NCBI RefSeq assembly: GCF_002127325.2
Contig: NC_035448.2
Span: 127,322,561 to 127,386,560, forward strand
DNA length: 64,000 nt
Reading direction: 5' to 3'
Source of the DNA: Helianthus annuus
Taxonomy: Eukaryota > Streptophyta > Magnoliopsida > Asterales > Asteraceae
The translations under genes were made by a program, and so were the position numbers. This document shows positions 1 through 10,622 of the stretch, in pieces. The notes below the pieces were generated by a model. That model ran no database searches, was not told the DNA's origin, and saw only the letters and a list, made by a program, of their open reading frames with translations. Position 1 is the stretch's first letter; each line of letters starts with the position of its first letter.

Positions 1-374
1 ACGTTTCAATATTGTTTTAATATTATGAATTTTTATAATTGTTATTTTAAAAACAATATTTAGTTATTTAAATAGAATATTTTATTTTTTAAGTCAACTT
101 ACACAGAACAATTATAAACTAATTTCACAAGAGTTATGATAAAACAATCCCTAAATAGTAACTAAATTTCATATATCTTTTATTTAACCCAGTTAGCTTT
201 CTATAATTTAACATTAAAAAAATCACAAGATTGTAACAAATTTAAACTTGAATGAGTTTTTATAGCCAACAATTGTTAATAACTTTGTTGGAATTTTTGT
301 AAAAATAGTGTTGTTCACAAACATTTGGAAATGCATTTTTTTCCTAAATTTTAGGATATAAATATATATAAGAA
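1..374. other. AT-rich flank, no gene seen
   Basis: AT-rich sequence left of the first transposon. I see no coding frame, repeat structure or RNA gene in it. Its last 9 bases (366-374, ATATAAGAA) are the left target-site duplication of the MULE that follows. Confidence 0.6.
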
Positions 375-482
375 GGGGAAAGTGAATATGGGGCTGTTAT
401 ACATCTAACTTACATGTGAAACCCATCAAAACTACGTCGTTTTGATTAAAATATATTAAATCATTTATTTTCCATCTTTATC
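375..482 (+). repeat. Left terminal inverted repeat of the MULE
   Basis: 108 bp beginning GGGGAAAGTG. It is the exact reverse complement of 3692-3799. In Mutator elements such long TIRs are the transposase binding sites and often hold promoters. Confidence 0.95.
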
Positions 483-1298
483 AAAACCCTCCTCCATCTC
501 TCTCACGTCCCTGTCTCGCGAAGCCTACAAGATCTACATAAATGGTTGCATCGAAGTTTTGTACTCAATAGATGAGCTCTTCAAACGACACTGGAGATTC
601 GAATCGAAGCTGGTTCTCACATGGACTGAAAAAAATCTCGATAGCTATGGAGCCACACATGAAAAAAATATCCAAATCTTATGTTCTCTCTTGAAATGAG
701 ATGAAATTCGCGTATGGGTAATCTCAATCTAAGATCGGATCACCTTTAATTTGTCAATTTTGTCATTAATTTCTTGTATGATTGTTGTTTTATGCCAATC
801 ACGTGAAGATTTGTGGTGAATAATCATGCTATTGTATCAGTCATATTCTTGATCTATTAGTCAAACCCTTGTAGTTAATTGTTGAAACCAACATTAGATC
901 TTGTAATTTGTGCTACTTATAGGATAATATCATCATTTTTTTTAGCAAATTTGTTTTTATTAAAAACTTGGTCATGGACCTTTGTATTCGACCTTGTAAT
1001 TTGATTGAGAAATATTTATGTAATTTGACTTTGGGGGAAACTTTGAAGTTAATGAAAGAACTTCGTGACACCAAGTAACCAAATTTTTATATATGTGATC
1101 ATGAAACTAGATATCCAAATTTGGGTTTTTTCATCGGAAATTAAAGGTTGAATTTTTAATGGAAACATGAATTCTTGTAAATTGGATATCCAGATTTGAG
1201 TTTTTTCATCAGATCATGATAGTTGTCTTCTCTAGTTAGCTTAAAATATATATAACAGCAAAATGCTATTCTGATTTCCTATTGTGTGCTCTCTGTTG
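483..1298. other. Non-coding interior of the MULE, 3' side of the transposase
   Basis: About 0.8 kb between the left TIR and the transposase stop codon. It lies downstream of the minus-strand gene and would be its 3' untranslated and sub-terminal region. A 28-bp motif around 1112-1139 recurs imperfectly around 1184-1211 (it contains GGTTTTTTCATC / GAGTTTTTTCATC). I see no captured gene fragment. Confidence 0.5.
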
Positions 1299-3245
1299 TT
1301 ACAGGTCAAAACAAGAGACTTGATGAAATATCCACCTTGCGCAATTATCCACCTTATACCTTGCATCTAGTGTCCACCTGGGTAAAATATAATGATCAGG
1401 TAGAGTTTTAACATGTCTCTTCTTCAAGACATACAAGATATGCTTGCATAATATCCCATATGTTTCAAACTTTGCACATGAACATGTGACATCTATCCTA
1501 TCTGAGACACGAAAGTTAACATTTCTCCAATAGTTTTTATCTATATCCAATTGTCCAACCTTATATATGATTTCTTTAGAAGTCTTGCTTATGGTCTCAT
1601 GAGTTAAATTGAAGGTAGCCTCAGTCCATTCTTTTTTGAATGCATCAAAGAGCTTTCTCGTGTAGCGTGAGCTCGCTTTTACCTCTATCAAATTAACAGA
1701 AGAAAGAACTGGCTTGGAGTTCATGGTCTTGAAGTCTTCATCTTCTTCGGCAGTCCTTCGAGCCTCAACAGCTTTGTCATACTGTATTACGAACTCATTC
1801 AACATGGTCTTGGAATTTATATATCCATCAAAAAAAGAGTGAATACTCTCGCTTCTTTCGCTTGATGTCATGCCAGCAAAGAAACAATCTTTCAAGTAGG
1901 CTTTAGCCCAATATTTGCGTTGGTTATACATCTCCGTTATCCAACTGCCGCTTTGAAAATTATATTTAGCACATAAAACTTCCCAACGAGTTTCAAATTC
2001 ATCAATTGTATTACTCTTTACCCATTGCTTATGTAACTCTTCAAAGTAACTATATTGAACTTTTAGAGGTCGAAGATGCTCGATCTCATGCTTCTTAATA
2101 TGCCATGAACAGTAATGATGTCGAGTGTTTGGAAAAACACTTTGTATTGCATTGCAAATAGCTTTATCTTGATCTGTAATCATTGCTGATGGATACTTGT
2201 TAAACATGCACTTCAAGAAATTTTTAAATAACCATTCAAAAGTATCTTGCTTCTCATTCTCCAATAGTGCACCACCAAAAAGTATTGACTGGCCATGATG
2301 ATTCACACCGACAAAAGGAGCAAATGGCATCTTAAATTTGTTTGTCATGTATGTGACATCAAACACAACAACGTCCCCAAACTTTATATATGAGTCTCTA
2401 GATCTCCCATCAGTCCAAAAAATATTTCTTGGAGACCCATCTTCAAATAAATCCACAACAAAATATAGGTTACGGTCTTCTAGTAATTTATCTTGGAAAT
2501 GTTTAATAAGCCCGTAAAACTCCTTACCTTTGTATTCCTTTCGCTGATCGGCTAAGATATCAGAACATTGTTTTGATGTAACATCATTTTCATATGGACC
2601 TTTCATGGTATTTATAACCTTCTTGATTTGACATGGTTTTAACCCAGATTGACCAAGCTCCGACAATATAGCTTTGCAAGTCACTGAACGGTGAAACTTC
2701 CCATGAGACCGGTGTTTCATTACTTTGGTCGGAGTAATAGTTAGCGCATGATTATGTGAATTGATAAACTAATCCACAAACCATTTCCCGTCTTTACTTT
2801 TTGAAATCCGAATAAACGCTTCGCAGCCGGTTCTTAAGTCTCTACGACGCTTTTTAACATCTCCTGTAGAACTATTACACTTCAAATCTTTAAATCCCTG
2901 TTTGTTGCATACATATTTTCTCCGATAGGGCTCATTTGTTGTTTTATTTTTAAAAGCTGTATGAATACGTATTCCAAATCCATGTAAAAACGCATAGCGA
3001 TTGTAGAAATCATATGCATCATTAGGAGTATCAAAAACCTTTCCCATTACATCGTTATCATTAACATCGTTATCATTAACATCTTTTTCATCAGACCTGA
3101 GATCCATGTCTGCATCGCTTGGTTTCTCTGTTTCAAAATCTGAATCGTTATCGACTACCAAATATCCTTTTGCTTCAATATCATCAATTAAATTTGTTTC
3201 AGAAGCTTCCTTTTCTTCCTTCTATGACTGACATTCTAAATCCAT
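1299..3245 (-). pseudogene. FAR1-type MULE transposase, two in-frame amber codons
   Basis: The reading frame runs from an ATG at 3245 to a stop at 1299. In order it encodes an acidic N-terminus, a FAR1 zinc-binding DNA-binding domain (Cys and His residues between about 2740 and 3050), the MULE catalytic domain (FDVTYMTNKF with the first Asp, ITDQDKAIC with the second, then HYCSWHIKKH) and a C-terminal SWIM zinc finger (CSCAKFETYGILCKH). These are the parts of FAR1/FHY3-related MURA transposases, which cut and join element ends at the TIRs in the nucleus. Two TAG codons interrupt the frame: 3222-3224, eight codons after the ATG, and 2769-2771, inside the FAR1 domain just before the conserved HNH segment. 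No frameshift is needed to join the parts. An intron spanning the second TAG cannot be excluded, but I see no clear splice pair. Confidence 0.85.
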
Positions 3246-3691
3246 TGTGTTTTATCTGTAATGTATTAATCAAAAGATTCATTCAGTTCACTATAGCGAA
3301 TCACTAATGCGAATAGAATAAGAACAACTAAGAACAAGGTACATTAATTTTTTTACATGGAGCAACATATGTATTTTTTTTTAAATTGATGATGGATGTA
3401 GATATCACTTTATTCATATTGTCTACTTGATAATTGTGTATATCCAATTCTACTTAATCAACATATCTCACGAATTCATGATAGAATGATTGCAAAAGAA
3501 ACAAAAAAAAAGCAAAGATAGTCACCAGCAATCAATATGGAGTATCCAATATTCAATATGAAGATGTGATTGGTTGTTACGATCAACTTTTGAGAACAAA
3601 GATTAACATGTATTTTGGTGGGATTGTTGTTGCGCTTAATTTTGAGAAGGAGCAGTCGATATTGTTAAAAAAAATTGGAGATTGATAAGGA
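3246..3691. other. MULE interior upstream of the transposase
   Basis: Non-coding AT-rich sequence between the transposase ATG (minus strand) and the right TIR. It would hold the transposase promoter and 5' leader. I see nothing further that I can name. Confidence 0.4.
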
Positions 3692-3799
3692 GATAAAGAT
3701 GGAAAATAAATGATTTAATATATTTTAATCAAAACGACGTAGTTTTGATGGGTTTCACATGTAAGTTAGATGTATAACAGCCCCATATTCACTTTCCCC
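3692..3799 (-). repeat. Right terminal inverted repeat of the MULE
   Basis: 108 bp, the exact reverse complement of 375-482, ending CTTTCCCC. It is followed at once by the right copy of the 9-bp TSD (3800-3808). Confidence 0.95.
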
Positions 3800-3828
3800 A
3801 TATAAGAAACTGAGGTTAATATATATAT

Positions 3829-3943
3829 GGGTAAATTATTTTTTGAAGTACATCTGTTTTAGGGGTTTTAACCACTTGAGTCTAAACCCTGAGTCCTATA
3901 GCCACTTTTCTTAACCATTTGAGTCCAAATTTCTAACTCTGTT
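3829..3943 (+). repeat. Left TIR of the non-autonomous MULE
   Basis: About 115 bp that pairs with 4919-5050. It contains TTAACCACTTGAGTC and GCCACTTTTCTTAAC, both found inverted at the right end. Compared with the right TIR it lacks a short stretch around CAAAATGTTTAACA. Confidence 0.85.
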
Positions 3944-3987
3944 TAAATTTTCTGTTAGTTTTTCATAAAAAGACTAAAATACCCATG

Positions 3988-3992
3988 TATTA

Positions 3993-4029
<37 letters not shown>

Positions 4030-4051
4030 GTTATTATTATTATTATTATTA
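3988..4051. repeat. (TTA)n microsatellite
   Basis: About 64 bp of TTA/ATT triplets with one interruption (TTG). It lies inside the non-autonomous MULE. Confidence 0.95.
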
Positions 4052-4281
4052 CTAGAGAGAAAACAGATACTAACTGGTTTAAAGCAGACTTGAAAGACAA
4101 AGGCAAGTTCAATTGATTGAAGCAATGAAGAACAAATTTTCATTAAGCCAATAATGAAGCAATCAAATGTTACTAACTGGTTTAAAGCAGAATTGCAGAA
4201 AAGAGACACAGCAGGTAATTAATCGATGTGTTTGAGCATGATTTTGAGTCTGGTTTGCTGCTTATTCGAACAAATTAAAAA

Positions 4282-4525
4282 CTCTCTGACCTCCACAATT
4301 GCACAAACCCACACCACTTAACCCAATTTCACGCCCTAATTTACAAACAAAATCTCCACCAAGACTCCTTCATCCTCCCCAAATTACTCACCTCTTACTC
4401 CCTCCGCCGGAATATCTCCTCCGCCTTCAAAGTCTTCCACCAAGTCAACGACCCCAACGTCCATCTATTCAACACTATGATCAGAGCACATATTCACAAC
4501 AATCAGCCTGCACACGCGTTGGAGC
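4282..4525 (+). pseudogene. PPR protein N-terminal fragment captured by the MULE
   Basis: An open frame from CTC at 4282 to about 4525. It reads like the start of a plant organellar pentatricopeptide repeat protein: a leader with LSDLHNCTNPHHLTQFHALI, then LHQDSFILPKLLTSYSL, then the PPR signature AFKVFHQVNDPNVHLFNTMI followed by RAHIHNNQPAHALE. The NVHLFNTMIRAH segment is diagnostic of PPR motifs in the PLS class, which bind organellar RNA. The similarity stops near 4525 and becomes simple sequence. A frame break lies just upstream (TAA at about 4276). At roughly 80 codons against several hundred in a whole PPR gene, this is a captured piece and not a working gene. The donor locus is not in this window. 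Confidence 0.75.
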
Positions 4526-4589
4526 TCACAACTGCCTCCGCCCATGTCTGCCGCCGCTAACAACCATCTCTCATCCCTCTCTCGTTCCC

Positions 4590-4840
4590 GATATGGTGTG
4601 GTGGTGTTGATGGAGGTGCTGTGGTGATGGTCGTGATGGTGGAGGTGTAGCGGTGGTGGGTGTTGTGGTGGTGACGGTGGAGGTGCAGTGGCGACAGTGG
4701 TGTTGATGGTGGTGGTGTGGTGGTGGGATGAAGGTGGTTTAGGTTTAGAGAGAGAATGAAAGATGAGAGAGAGAGAAATGCAGATCTGGTGAAGATAAAT
4801 GAGAGAGATAGAGTATAAGAGAAAGAGAAAGAGAAAAACA
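4590..4840. repeat. GGT-rich then GA-rich simple sequence
   Basis: 4590-4735 is a degenerate run of GGTGGTG-type triplets. About 4746-4840 is GAGAGA-rich. Open frames here arise only from the low-complexity composition. Confidence 0.8.
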
Positions 4841-4918
4841 AAAATAAATTAGTTTCTTATTTATTTTTTAACTATAGGGGTAATTTGGCCATTTAATAAA
4901 TTTTAACAAAATAATTCT

Positions 4919-5050
4919 AACAGTGTTAGAAAATTGAACTCAAATAGTTAAGAAAAGTGGCTATATGGGACTCAGGGTGTTAAACATTTTGATTTTGGAC
5001 TCAAGTGGTTAAAACCCTTAAAACACAGGGACTCAAAAAGTAATTTACCC
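4919..5050 (-). repeat. Right TIR of the non-autonomous MULE
   Basis: About 132 bp, an inverted and diverged copy of 3829-3943. It ends in TAATTTACCC, next to the 9-bp TATATATAT duplication. Confidence 0.85.
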
Positions 5051-5059
5051 TATATATAT

Positions 5060-5863
5060 TTCGTTGTGGGTTTGTGTTCTATGTTGGAAGGGCATCACAA
5101 CGAGCCAAACCACGTCCAAAACGAAGCTAAGATGAATAACATATTAATACTCAAAATTTGGTATTCTAAACACACAAAGCTAAAATATTGAATTGGAATG
5201 GGAAAATGGCACATTGTCCCACGTAGGAGGAGAGACAAAACTTTAGGTGGTGTATAAGTGGGGACACTCTTTCCATATTGTTCCATGGAATCACACACTA
5301 GTGTACTCGCGAAGAGTAACACACATTCATACACGCGCAGGTGATGGTCGCAATGTGGCTCTTTGATGACGCACCTTGCACGCCTTTGTATTTTTGACCG
5401 ATAGTATGTGGTTCAGTACAGAGAGTGCAAGGACCAAGTGGAGCATGGTCAGCCTAGCTGGTGACATGGTGTGCGCATGTGGCGCATGACACGAGTCGAG
5501 GCGCGAGTGCATGATGCAAGTCAAAAACTTTGACTGAGAATTAAATAACAAATTAAAATGCATTGAAGACGTTTAATGCAGTTTAATTCTCTCCTTTAGT
5601 TCGTTTTTTGTTGTTTCAACGCAACCTGCAGTATAAATACCAGTAGAAGACCTGTTGCAGTAGACAACAAAACTACCAACAAAACGACCTATAAAAAATA
5701 TTCTCAGCAGAATTCTGATACTCTTCTTACTCTTCTCAAGGTATACTTTAGGTCCTCGAGCCAACTTCGGCAGTACTACTGCTCCGGTTGTTGTACCGTG
5801 GGAAACAAAACGAGTTCTCTTGGGAGATTTATAATTTGTTTTTAGGAACCTGTGTTAAACACA
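5060..5863 (+). other. Possible remnant of a copia-type LTR, no gene
   Basis: Non-coding sequence that looks LTR-like: TGTTGGAAGG at 5081, a TATA-like CAGTATAAATACC near 5630-5642, and no open frame. I see no primer-binding site, partner LTR or clear TSD. It could equally be ordinary intergenic DNA. It is cut at 5863 by solo LTR F, and its continuation would be at 40205. Confidence 0.3.
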
Positions 5864-6934
5864 TGTCACACCCCGCCACCGCTGCGGAAGCCAAGCGAGG
5901 TGTGACATACGAAAGGTTTTCAAACATTCGATTAAGCAAACATCTATGTGATTAAAACGTAATCATTGATAACGAATAGTTTTAAGAGTTACAAGACTCC
6001 AAAAGTACATGTTAAAAGGTTACATCGACCCAATACATTTATTTAAAATGACTAGGGATTAAACAAAAATATCCCATGACATAACGAGAAATAAAAGTTT
6101 AACTTATTCAAAAGTGGTATCATATGATGCATGCTTATTTTCCAAACTCCATAACTACAAATCACTTCCCTGAAAAACATGCTAAAAATCATCAACATAA
6201 TGCTGGTGAGTTCACAGGTTTTAAGACTCAACTGTAAAATTCGTTTTCTTGTGGAAACGGTTTATGAACATGTATATATAGTTTATGTAAAATGCATGAT
6301 CATATTAAGGTGTAATTAAGACATTAACAAATGTGACATCATGAGCCTATAACCAAACCAAGACGAACGACTGCGCCTCACATATCAAATAATTAAGTCA
6401 ACAACAGTCAGAAAGGCAATTACAAGAACCACAAAGGATTGGAGTGACCAATCAGCGGTGGGGGTGTCAACCCAATAGATATATTCAAGAATTCCAAGGC
6501 TAAGCAGCTAATGGTTAGTAACGAGGACTTTCTAGTTGCACGATAACCCCCGAAAGCAAACCCACGGACATATCAAGATCACAAATTACATAAATAACTA
6601 ACGTATGCGTAATTTAAACTTTGCATGTTTTTCCCCTAAAAGTATAAAATAGTAAAAGGGGTCGTAAACTCACCTGGATTCCGAGCAACTAGTAATTAGT
6701 TATTAAGCTTGAGTAACCCGACCTACATGTGTCCTAAGATATATAAGACACTAATGGTCTAATGATGTGTCTATATGGCAAGTTGTTCACCCAACTTACT
6801 AGACTTAATGAAATGTTATACTTATGAAAAATGCTTAAATTTTACGATCCGTTGGTGATTATTATAATTCAAGCTACAAATATATAGATATATATATTCA
6901 CACATAGAACATAAATCAACTTATATCCAATCGC
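5864..6934 (-). repeat. Left part of solo LTR F
   Basis: 1,071 bp of non-coding sequence from TGTCACACCCC up to the left edge of gypsy A. No open frame of note is present. Confidence 0.6.
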
Positions 6935-7465
6935 TGTAACAACCCGACTTTTCGAAGTCAAAGTCAAAGTCAAAGTCAAGGTCAAAGTCAGGTTGTTAAT
7001 CAGATCTGTCATTCCTTGCTCAATTATTGCTTATACTCTCAGAACTCGATAATCGATATTTTGGTTTACGCTATTCTAAACTACGATGTATTAATATGTG
7101 AAGTAACAATACGATAAACGCTACTAAATGTTATTCTACTTAATGTTATCACATCGCTATCGCATCGCAACTCGAACCGCAATTATTGGTATTGTTCTAT
7201 GTGTGTGTTATTATATGCTTTACTTGTGTGTTCTGATGATATGTTTTGGGATGAATTTCACAAACGCAATCGAAACTCTATCGCAACGCAATCTCATCGC
7301 AAACTCTAAATGCAAATTTACTTACTTTTAGGTTTTATGTGTTAGTCATGTTATTTGTGTAACTATTGTTTAATACAATCACATCGCTTACTCGCAACTC
7401 GCTTAAACGCAACGCAACTCTCAACGCACGAAACGAAAGTTGGAAAACTAACTCACGAGAGCCAA

Positions 7466-7551
7466 CCGATCGAACGACCAACCGATCGAATGGACATCCG
7501 ACCGGATAACCATCCGATCGGATGGCCATCTGATCGAACGGTCATCCGACC
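7466..7551 (+). repeat. 16-bp tandem array, cluster 1 in the A 5' LTR
   Basis: Five consecutive units of 16 bp with consensus CCGATCGAACGGTCAT (R/Y variation at several positions), plus a partial sixth. Units contain CGATCG, and one gives the 14-bp palindrome CATCCGATCGGATG. The cluster lies just upstream of the putative TATA position. Confidence 0.9.
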
Positions 7552-8243
7552 TGTTCAACCCTACACCGCCTTTCTCACCTTTCACTGTAAATACCCCTCC
7601 TGTCACATCAACTATTCACTGATGTGACATCTCCGTTCGACCCACGCACCCTCAATCCCTTTTCTCTCGATTTTTCACGATTCTTGTAAGTTTTCTTCTT
7701 AAATCTTGTACTTCCATCTTCATTACACACTTTCTCATCATATTCTCCAACAAATCTTACATTTTCACCGTGAAATCACCTGATTTGGGTTGTTCTAGGG
7801 TGACGTCACCTCGAGTTTTATGAACACTGAGGTGTGACCTCATCTCACCAAGAACGCTTCAGATCTAGAGGATTTCCACATGACTTTACACCAAACTAAG
7901 CTAGATCTAAACACTTATCAGTGTTTTCAAACTTTTCTTCAACATTCTTCGCTTTTTACTCAAAACCGGTAGAACCTGGACTCGTTCAGGCTCTCTACTC
8001 ATTCTCTAGTGGAGAACCAATCTGAGAATGGATTTCTATCGAAGAAACGACTGATTCATTGGTTGAATATAAAACTCCGTTAAGAACAGTTGAGTCTGAT
8101 CGAACGGGGTGATTCTCGTCCAATCGAACGAATTGGACTTGATGTGATTTCCGTTGTTTAACACGCCTTCATGTCGTCTTCATTAAACCACAAAACTTTC
8201 AACTTAGAAAACTTTGTAAAATTTTCAAAACAGAAGGTTGCTC

Positions 8244-8415
8244 AATCGAATAATCATCCGATCGGACGACCATCCGATCGAACGACTATTCGACCAGGTG
8301 ACTTATAATCTCAACACTTAAACTATTTGTCAAAACTTCAAAGAATATCAGCTTTCAATCGAATAGCCATCCGACCAAACGGTCATCCGTCCAGATAACC
8401 ATCCGATCGAATGAC
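8244..8415 (+). repeat. 16-bp tandem array, clusters 2 and 3 in the A 5' LTR
   Basis: Two short clusters of the CCGATCG unit, at about 8244-8300 and 8358-8415. Each has three to four units at 16-bp spacing, and AT-rich sequence separates them. Confidence 0.85.
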
Positions 8416-8471
8416 TTTACTTATACTACAACGAAAACTTCAAAAGTTCAAACATTTTACAAACACACTTC

Positions 8472-8565
8472 CCCGATCGAGGACCAACCGACCGAATGGT
8501 CATCCGACCGAATGACCATCCGTCCGGATGGTCATCCGATCGAACCACCATCCGATCAATCACCT
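8472..8565 (+). repeat. 16-bp tandem array, cluster 4 in the A 5' LTR
   Basis: Five units at strict 16-bp spacing (CCGACCGAATGGTCAT, CCGACCGAATGACCAT, CCGTCCGGATGGTCAT and so on). The same cluster is kept in the 3' LTR at about 35820-35920. Confidence 0.9.
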
Positions 8566-9379
8566 CAGTCGACACACTGTTTTACGCGCTGTTCAACGCT
8601 TACACTATCGTTCTGTGATCAGGCTAATCTCTCAAGCGCCCCCTTCAATCCAAGATTGTGTTTACTTATTAAATACGCTATGTGAGTATACTCGATCCCT
8701 TTTTTCTTAACGCACTTTTGGGTGTTACATACATTACCTATATCAAATCACATCGACACACAACGTAAACACTTTTATATGCTAACCGCTCTCGCATGTT
8801 ATACGTGTTTTCGATGAATGCTTGTATGTTATATTTACACAGTGATTGTTGCCTGACACCTTAGCAACGATAGTACAATAGTTTGGACTCAGCACCTGTC
8901 GTGGACAGGGGTTGTTAAGGGTTTTTACTTCACGTGTCACAGTGGTGATATATGTTGCGCATTCTACAACTCGCAGTCATGTCTGTCACAGTGGTGATAT
9001 ATGTCGATAGATTACTTGCTTCGAATTACTACTTGTTACATGCTGGTTATGCGTAAATCACTTTTTGCTACTATATGCTATTAAACTTGTGTACTCACCT
9101 TTACACTATGTGCATTGATTTTATGATGCTATGTTATGCTTTGCTTGATGAACGAAGTAGGTGGTCTAGAAACGTCATTCAATAAAATTTGAGTTGTCGG
9201 AACAATTATTTGTCTTTGAGAACAATGTCTGTAATAACTATTTATGCTTTATGTGTTTATGGTATGGGACATGAACGTTAAATATACTGTCGCTAATACT
9301 TTTATGGATTCTCTTGGACAATCTGTTTCGCTCAGTGCCTCACCCCGATGTTTCCGTCATCGGTTGGGGTGTGATAGAT

Positions 9380-9391
9380 TGGTATCAGAGC
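9380..9391 (+). promoter_or_regulatory. Primer-binding site of gypsy A
   Basis: TGGTATCAGAGC, complementary to the 3' end of plant initiator tRNA-Met, three bases after the 5' LTR. It primes minus-strand cDNA synthesis. Confidence 0.95.
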
Positions 9392-10622
9392 CATAACTAT
9401 AGGGAATTAGGAAAGACTCGACCTAGTCCGTGTCCGATGTCTTAGAATTGACCTAGTCTATAGTCTAAGTACCAACAGACCTCCTTGTGCGAATCTAGTA
9501 GGGGTTCTGCGCGAGCCTATATCTGTTATTCTCTCGAACTTAGTCTTGCACGAACACCGCATTCGACAGCTTCGTGCAGGATCGGCCTTTCCTAAGGTCG
9601 AACACTACCACTTAGCCTTTCCTAAGGCTGACAACACACATGATTTTTCGAAAACAAATGAGTGATTAGGTCGAGATTAGGTGTGAAAACCGCAAACTCT
9701 CGACTAGATCGCTCGCTTGACTCGCATTTTTACTATAAACACGAGAATTTGCGTTGAGTCAGGAGTGAAATCCACATCTCGACGAAATTCTCCCTAACCC
9801 TCTTGTGGTTTACCACTCAACCAGGAATGAAGTTGTTAATTTAGGGGTGAAACCCGCATCTTAATGACTTGTTCCGCTCTCTATTTTGGTTTTACAAAAC
9901 TCTCTCCAAAGTCTCGATGGATTCCAACGATTTGGGTCACGTAGTAGCCGAAATGATGTGTGTCGTTCACCGTGTGCCGGTGAGAGAGCATAGTCTACTA
10001 GGCCAAGCGTGTACTCGAAGTCCTTGAGAATAGTCGAATCGCTTTGGGTAGTCGACTTCTAACACTTAGGACAATCTATTTTCAGCGATTGCGGACGATC
10101 TCGCTGATTTTACGCTTTAACGCTTTTATGTGTGATTTTTAATGTGTTTTATGTGGTTTTATGTGTTTATACGTTTCGATTTTGGAGACTTATTCACTTT
10201 CCGCTCACCGCTCTGTTAAACGCGCACAACTCGCACTGCACTATTATCTCAAAACGCTAACAAATTGCAGACTCCCGCATGCTATGTTCCTCGCTATCTC
10301 TCATCGCATTTACTGAAGTGTGTGATCCATACGCTGTGATACGCAACACCACGCTTAACTCTCGAACGCGCTCGTGAAACTTGAATGATAGGTGAATACG
10401 TGCAAAATATGTAGGTGAATACGTGCAAAATATAGTTGAATATGTGCCTTGGTGCTCTACGTGCTTATGTGCTTATGTTCTTATGTGTTTATGTGCCTAC
10501 GTGACTATATGCCTATGTGTTAGACGTGTTCCTGATTCTTTATCTTGTAATAATAAGTATGTTTGTGTGGAGAGATTCGATTGTGTCGCGCCTGAATCCT
10601 ATGACGATGTCTGTTGCAGACA
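9392..10622 (+). other. Untranslated leader of gypsy A
   Basis: About 1.2 kb between the primer site and gag, with no credible coding frame. Around 10455-10525 it holds a degenerate repeat of about 10-12 bp (variants of TATGTGCTTA and TATGTGCCTA). Unlike D and E it carries no extra ORF here. Confidence 0.6.

Larger units (their letters stand above)
375..3799 (-). mobile_element. Mutator-like element (MULE), FAR1 type, full length
   Basis: A 3,425-bp DNA transposon. Its ends are a 108-bp inverted repeat pair (375-482 and 3692-3799) in which I find no mismatch. The 9 bases on either side are identical (ATATAAGAA at 366-374 and 3800-3808); a 9-bp TSD is the hallmark of the Mutator superfamily. 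The only coding content is a FAR1/MURA transposase on the minus strand (1299-3245). Identical TIRs and an exact TSD point to a recent insertion. The transposase carries two in-frame amber codons, so this copy was probably moved by a transposase supplied from elsewhere or was disabled after it landed. Confidence 0.95.
3829..5050. mobile_element. Non-autonomous MULE with a gene fragment (Pack-MULE-like)
   Basis: A 1,222-bp element with inverted ends that begin GGGTAAATTA and end TAATTTACCC. The flanking 9 bases are TATATATAT on both sides (3820-3828 and 5051-5059); this is a Mutator-sized TSD but of low complexity. The TIRs are diverged (several mismatches and an indel), so the element is older than the MULE to its left. 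It encodes no transposase. Its interior holds a microsatellite, a recognisable PPR gene fragment (4282-4525) and GGT- and GA-rich simple sequence. GGGTAAATTA-type ends are common on plant non-autonomous MULEs. Confidence 0.8.
6935..9376 (+). repeat. 5' LTR of gypsy A
   Basis: 2,442 bp from TGTAACAACCCGAC to GTTGGGGTGTGATA. Its partner is 34286-36746. The terminal CA has become TA, and the TATA box equivalent reads CTGTAAATAC (7584-7593) against CTATAAATAC in the 3' copy. Four clusters of a 16-bp tandem repeat lie inside. The copies differ by many point changes and small indels, so the insertion is not young. Confidence 0.93.

Noticed and set aside
4557..4841. Minus-strand Ser/His/Thr-rich frame
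   Set aside because: Translation of GGT and GA simple sequence.
7335..7627. Frames on both strands in the A LTR, also at 34691-34983
   Set aside because: Generated by the 16-bp repeat cluster and LTR duplication; no homology.
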